Shown here piece by piece: positions 5,478-6,352 of a stretch of DNA of 6,352 bases. Both the position numbers and the translations under genes were made by a program. Under the pieces are notes generated by a model. The model saw only the letters and a program-made list of their open reading frames with translations, ran no database searches and was not told where the DNA came from. The stretch spans positions 1-6,352 of the forward strand of contig DVKN01000041.1 in the NCBI GenBank assembly GCA_018716005.1. The letters are read 5' to 3'. Source of the stretch: Candidatus Scatomorpha stercoravium. GTDB taxonomy: Bacteria > Bacillota > Clostridia > Oscillospirales > Oscillospiraceae. Within the stretch, counting starts at the first letter, position 1. Each line of letters opens with the position of its first letter.

Positions 5478-6352
5478 TCAGACCAGGAAGCTGTCCCTGC
5501 CGTGCTCGCTGTCAAAGTAGCCGTCGAGCAGGTACGGGACGTACACTCCCTTGTCGGTTACGACTCCGGAAATGAGATGCGGCGGCGTGATGTCAAAGGC
5601 CGGGTATATGGCCTTGACGCCGTCAACGGTTGTGCGTATGCCGCGGTATGACAGGACCTGGCCCGGGTCGCGCATTTCGATGACTATATCGTCTGCGCCC
5701 CGCTTGCCGGCATCAGGCGCGCCCGTGACATAGTATGGCAGGCCGAAATACTTGGCCAGTATCGCTATCTGCAGCGTACCAACCTTATTCGCCACGTGTC
5801 CATCCAGCGTTATGCAGTCGGCGGCGGAGGTAAAGAGGTCGACGCCCTCATGCTGCATGGCATAGGCTATCATGTTGTCCGTGGCCACGGTAGTGTCAAA
5901 GCCCATTTCGGCAAAGCAGGCAGAGGTGAGCCTGGCCCCCTGCATATACGGCCGGGTCTCGGCGCAGATGACGCGGAAGGACTTCCCCTCGCGTTTTGCC
6001 GCGCGTATAAGCGTGCCTATAATCGTTTCGCCGTAGCACTGGGTAAGTATAGTCCCGCCCTCGGGTATGAGCTTCAGGAGCTCGTCGCCAACCAGCTGCA
6101 TACGCGAGTAGCGCTCGTTCATTGTCTCCACGGCGCGCTCAAACACGGCCCCCGCCGGGTTGTATCCGGACCTCAGGGCGGATATGCCGGCCTCTGCGCA
6201 CCTTCCGGTTATAAGCGCGTACCTGTTCGAGGTCGTGGGCCGCGCGTGGGCCAGCTCGTCCGCCGCGCGGAGAAGGAAGGCCTCGCGCTCCCCGGCCGGG
6301 AGCTTTTCAGACTCCTTCGCCGCCAGAACCATGCCCATGGCCACGGCGGCAT
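5478..6352 (-). CDS. mtnA: MtnA/DrdI-family aldose-1-phosphate isomerase, 5' end beyond the right edge
   Basis: A member of the eIF2B-alpha/MtnA isomerase family, which converts 5-methylthioribose 1-phosphate or 5-deoxyribose 1-phosphate to the ribulose form. The frame is open to the window edge. The GTG at 6344 is not a convincing start: the codons before it read Ala-Ala, and AAVAMGMVLAA matches the conserved segment after RGAPAIG in MtnA, so about 50 residues are missing. Visible motifs are ILTQC with the catalytic Cys (6038-6036), ETRPYMQGARLT, TDNM, AADCI with the catalytic Asp (5819-5817), HVANKVGT and a C-terminal FDITPPHLISGVVTDKG. Cys and Asp are 73 residues apart, against 80 in Bacillus MtnA (Cys160, Asp240), and the usual THCNAG loop reads TQCYGET. 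That may mark the 5-deoxyribose 1-phosphate isomerase branch (DrdI), so mtnA is used here as the family name. It is followed by the aldolase after 15 nt. Confidence 0.9.
   Translation of the reverse strand, partial: AAVAMGMVLAAKESEKLPAGEREAFLLRAADELAHARPTTSNRYALITGRCAEAGISALRSGYNPAGAVFERAVETMNERYSRMQLVGDELLKLIPEGGTILTQCYGETIIGTLIRAAKREGKSFRVICAETRPYMQGARLTSACFAEMGFDTTVATDNMIAYAMQHEGVDLFTSAADCITLDGHVANKVGTLQIAILAKYFGLPYYVTGAPDAGKRGADDIVIEMRDPGQVLSYRGIRTTVDGVKAIYPAFDITPPHLISGVVTDKGVYVPYLLDGYFDSEHGRDSFLV

Noticed and set aside
5478..6344. Isomerase starting at the GTG at 6344
   Set aside because: The reading frame continues to the window edge, and the residues around this codon align with an internal conserved segment of the MtnA family, so the gene is truncated and does not start there.

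Overview
The window looks like chromosome from a GC-rich, Gram-positive anaerobe, most likely a member of the Clostridia. The reasons are a CwlD-like cell-wall amidase, strong AGGAG-type ribosome binding sites, sigma-A-like promoters with 17-bp spacers, and a small Cro/CI-type regulator beside small DER-motif membrane proteins. Ile is often coded by ATA despite the high GC. No rRNA, tRNA, CRISPR array, insertion sequence or transposase was seen. The lineage is inferred; no taxonomic marker was compared.

Left block (1-2848, minus strand): a class I PLP aminotransferase, a membrane-anchored N-acetylmuramoyl-L-alanine amidase and the start of radA lie head to tail. The gaps are 44 nt and an ATGA overlap. 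A clear promoter (TTGCAA-17-TATAAT) precedes the aminotransferase, so the three genes probably form one transcription unit. radA runs off the left edge, so its Lon-like C-terminal domain is not visible.

Centre (2863-4816, plus strand): a divergent promoter (TTGACA-17-TAACAT with an extended -10) drives a five-gene cassette. The first gene encodes a 72-residue XRE-type DNA-binding protein. Four small integral membrane proteins of 134, 149, 143 and 98 residues follow. Genes overlap or are separated by 4-14 nt, and two of the ribosome binding sites lie inside the last codons of the gene before. All four membrane proteins carry a DERxxxI motif in a loop predicted to be cytoplasmic, and the second and third are evident tandem paralogues. 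Three near-identical 18-bp palindromes (core TGAAGC-N2-GCTTCA) surround the promoter: one between the two divergent promoters and two over the predicted transcription start. The cassette is therefore probably autoregulated. This compact regulator plus membrane-protein array is the part of the window that is functionally unassigned. A perfect 15-bp hairpin ends it.

Right block (4818-6352, minus strand): a class II aldolase and an upstream MtnA-family sugar-phosphate isomerase, cut by the right edge, form a 15-nt-spaced operon converging on the cassette. Together they match the isomerase-aldolase pair that salvages or disposes of 5-methylthioribose or 5-deoxyribose phosphates, by-products of S-adenosylmethionine and radical-SAM chemistry. 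The isomerase has a shortened catalytic-cysteine loop, which suggests the 5-deoxyribose (Drd) branch rather than the classical methionine salvage enzyme.
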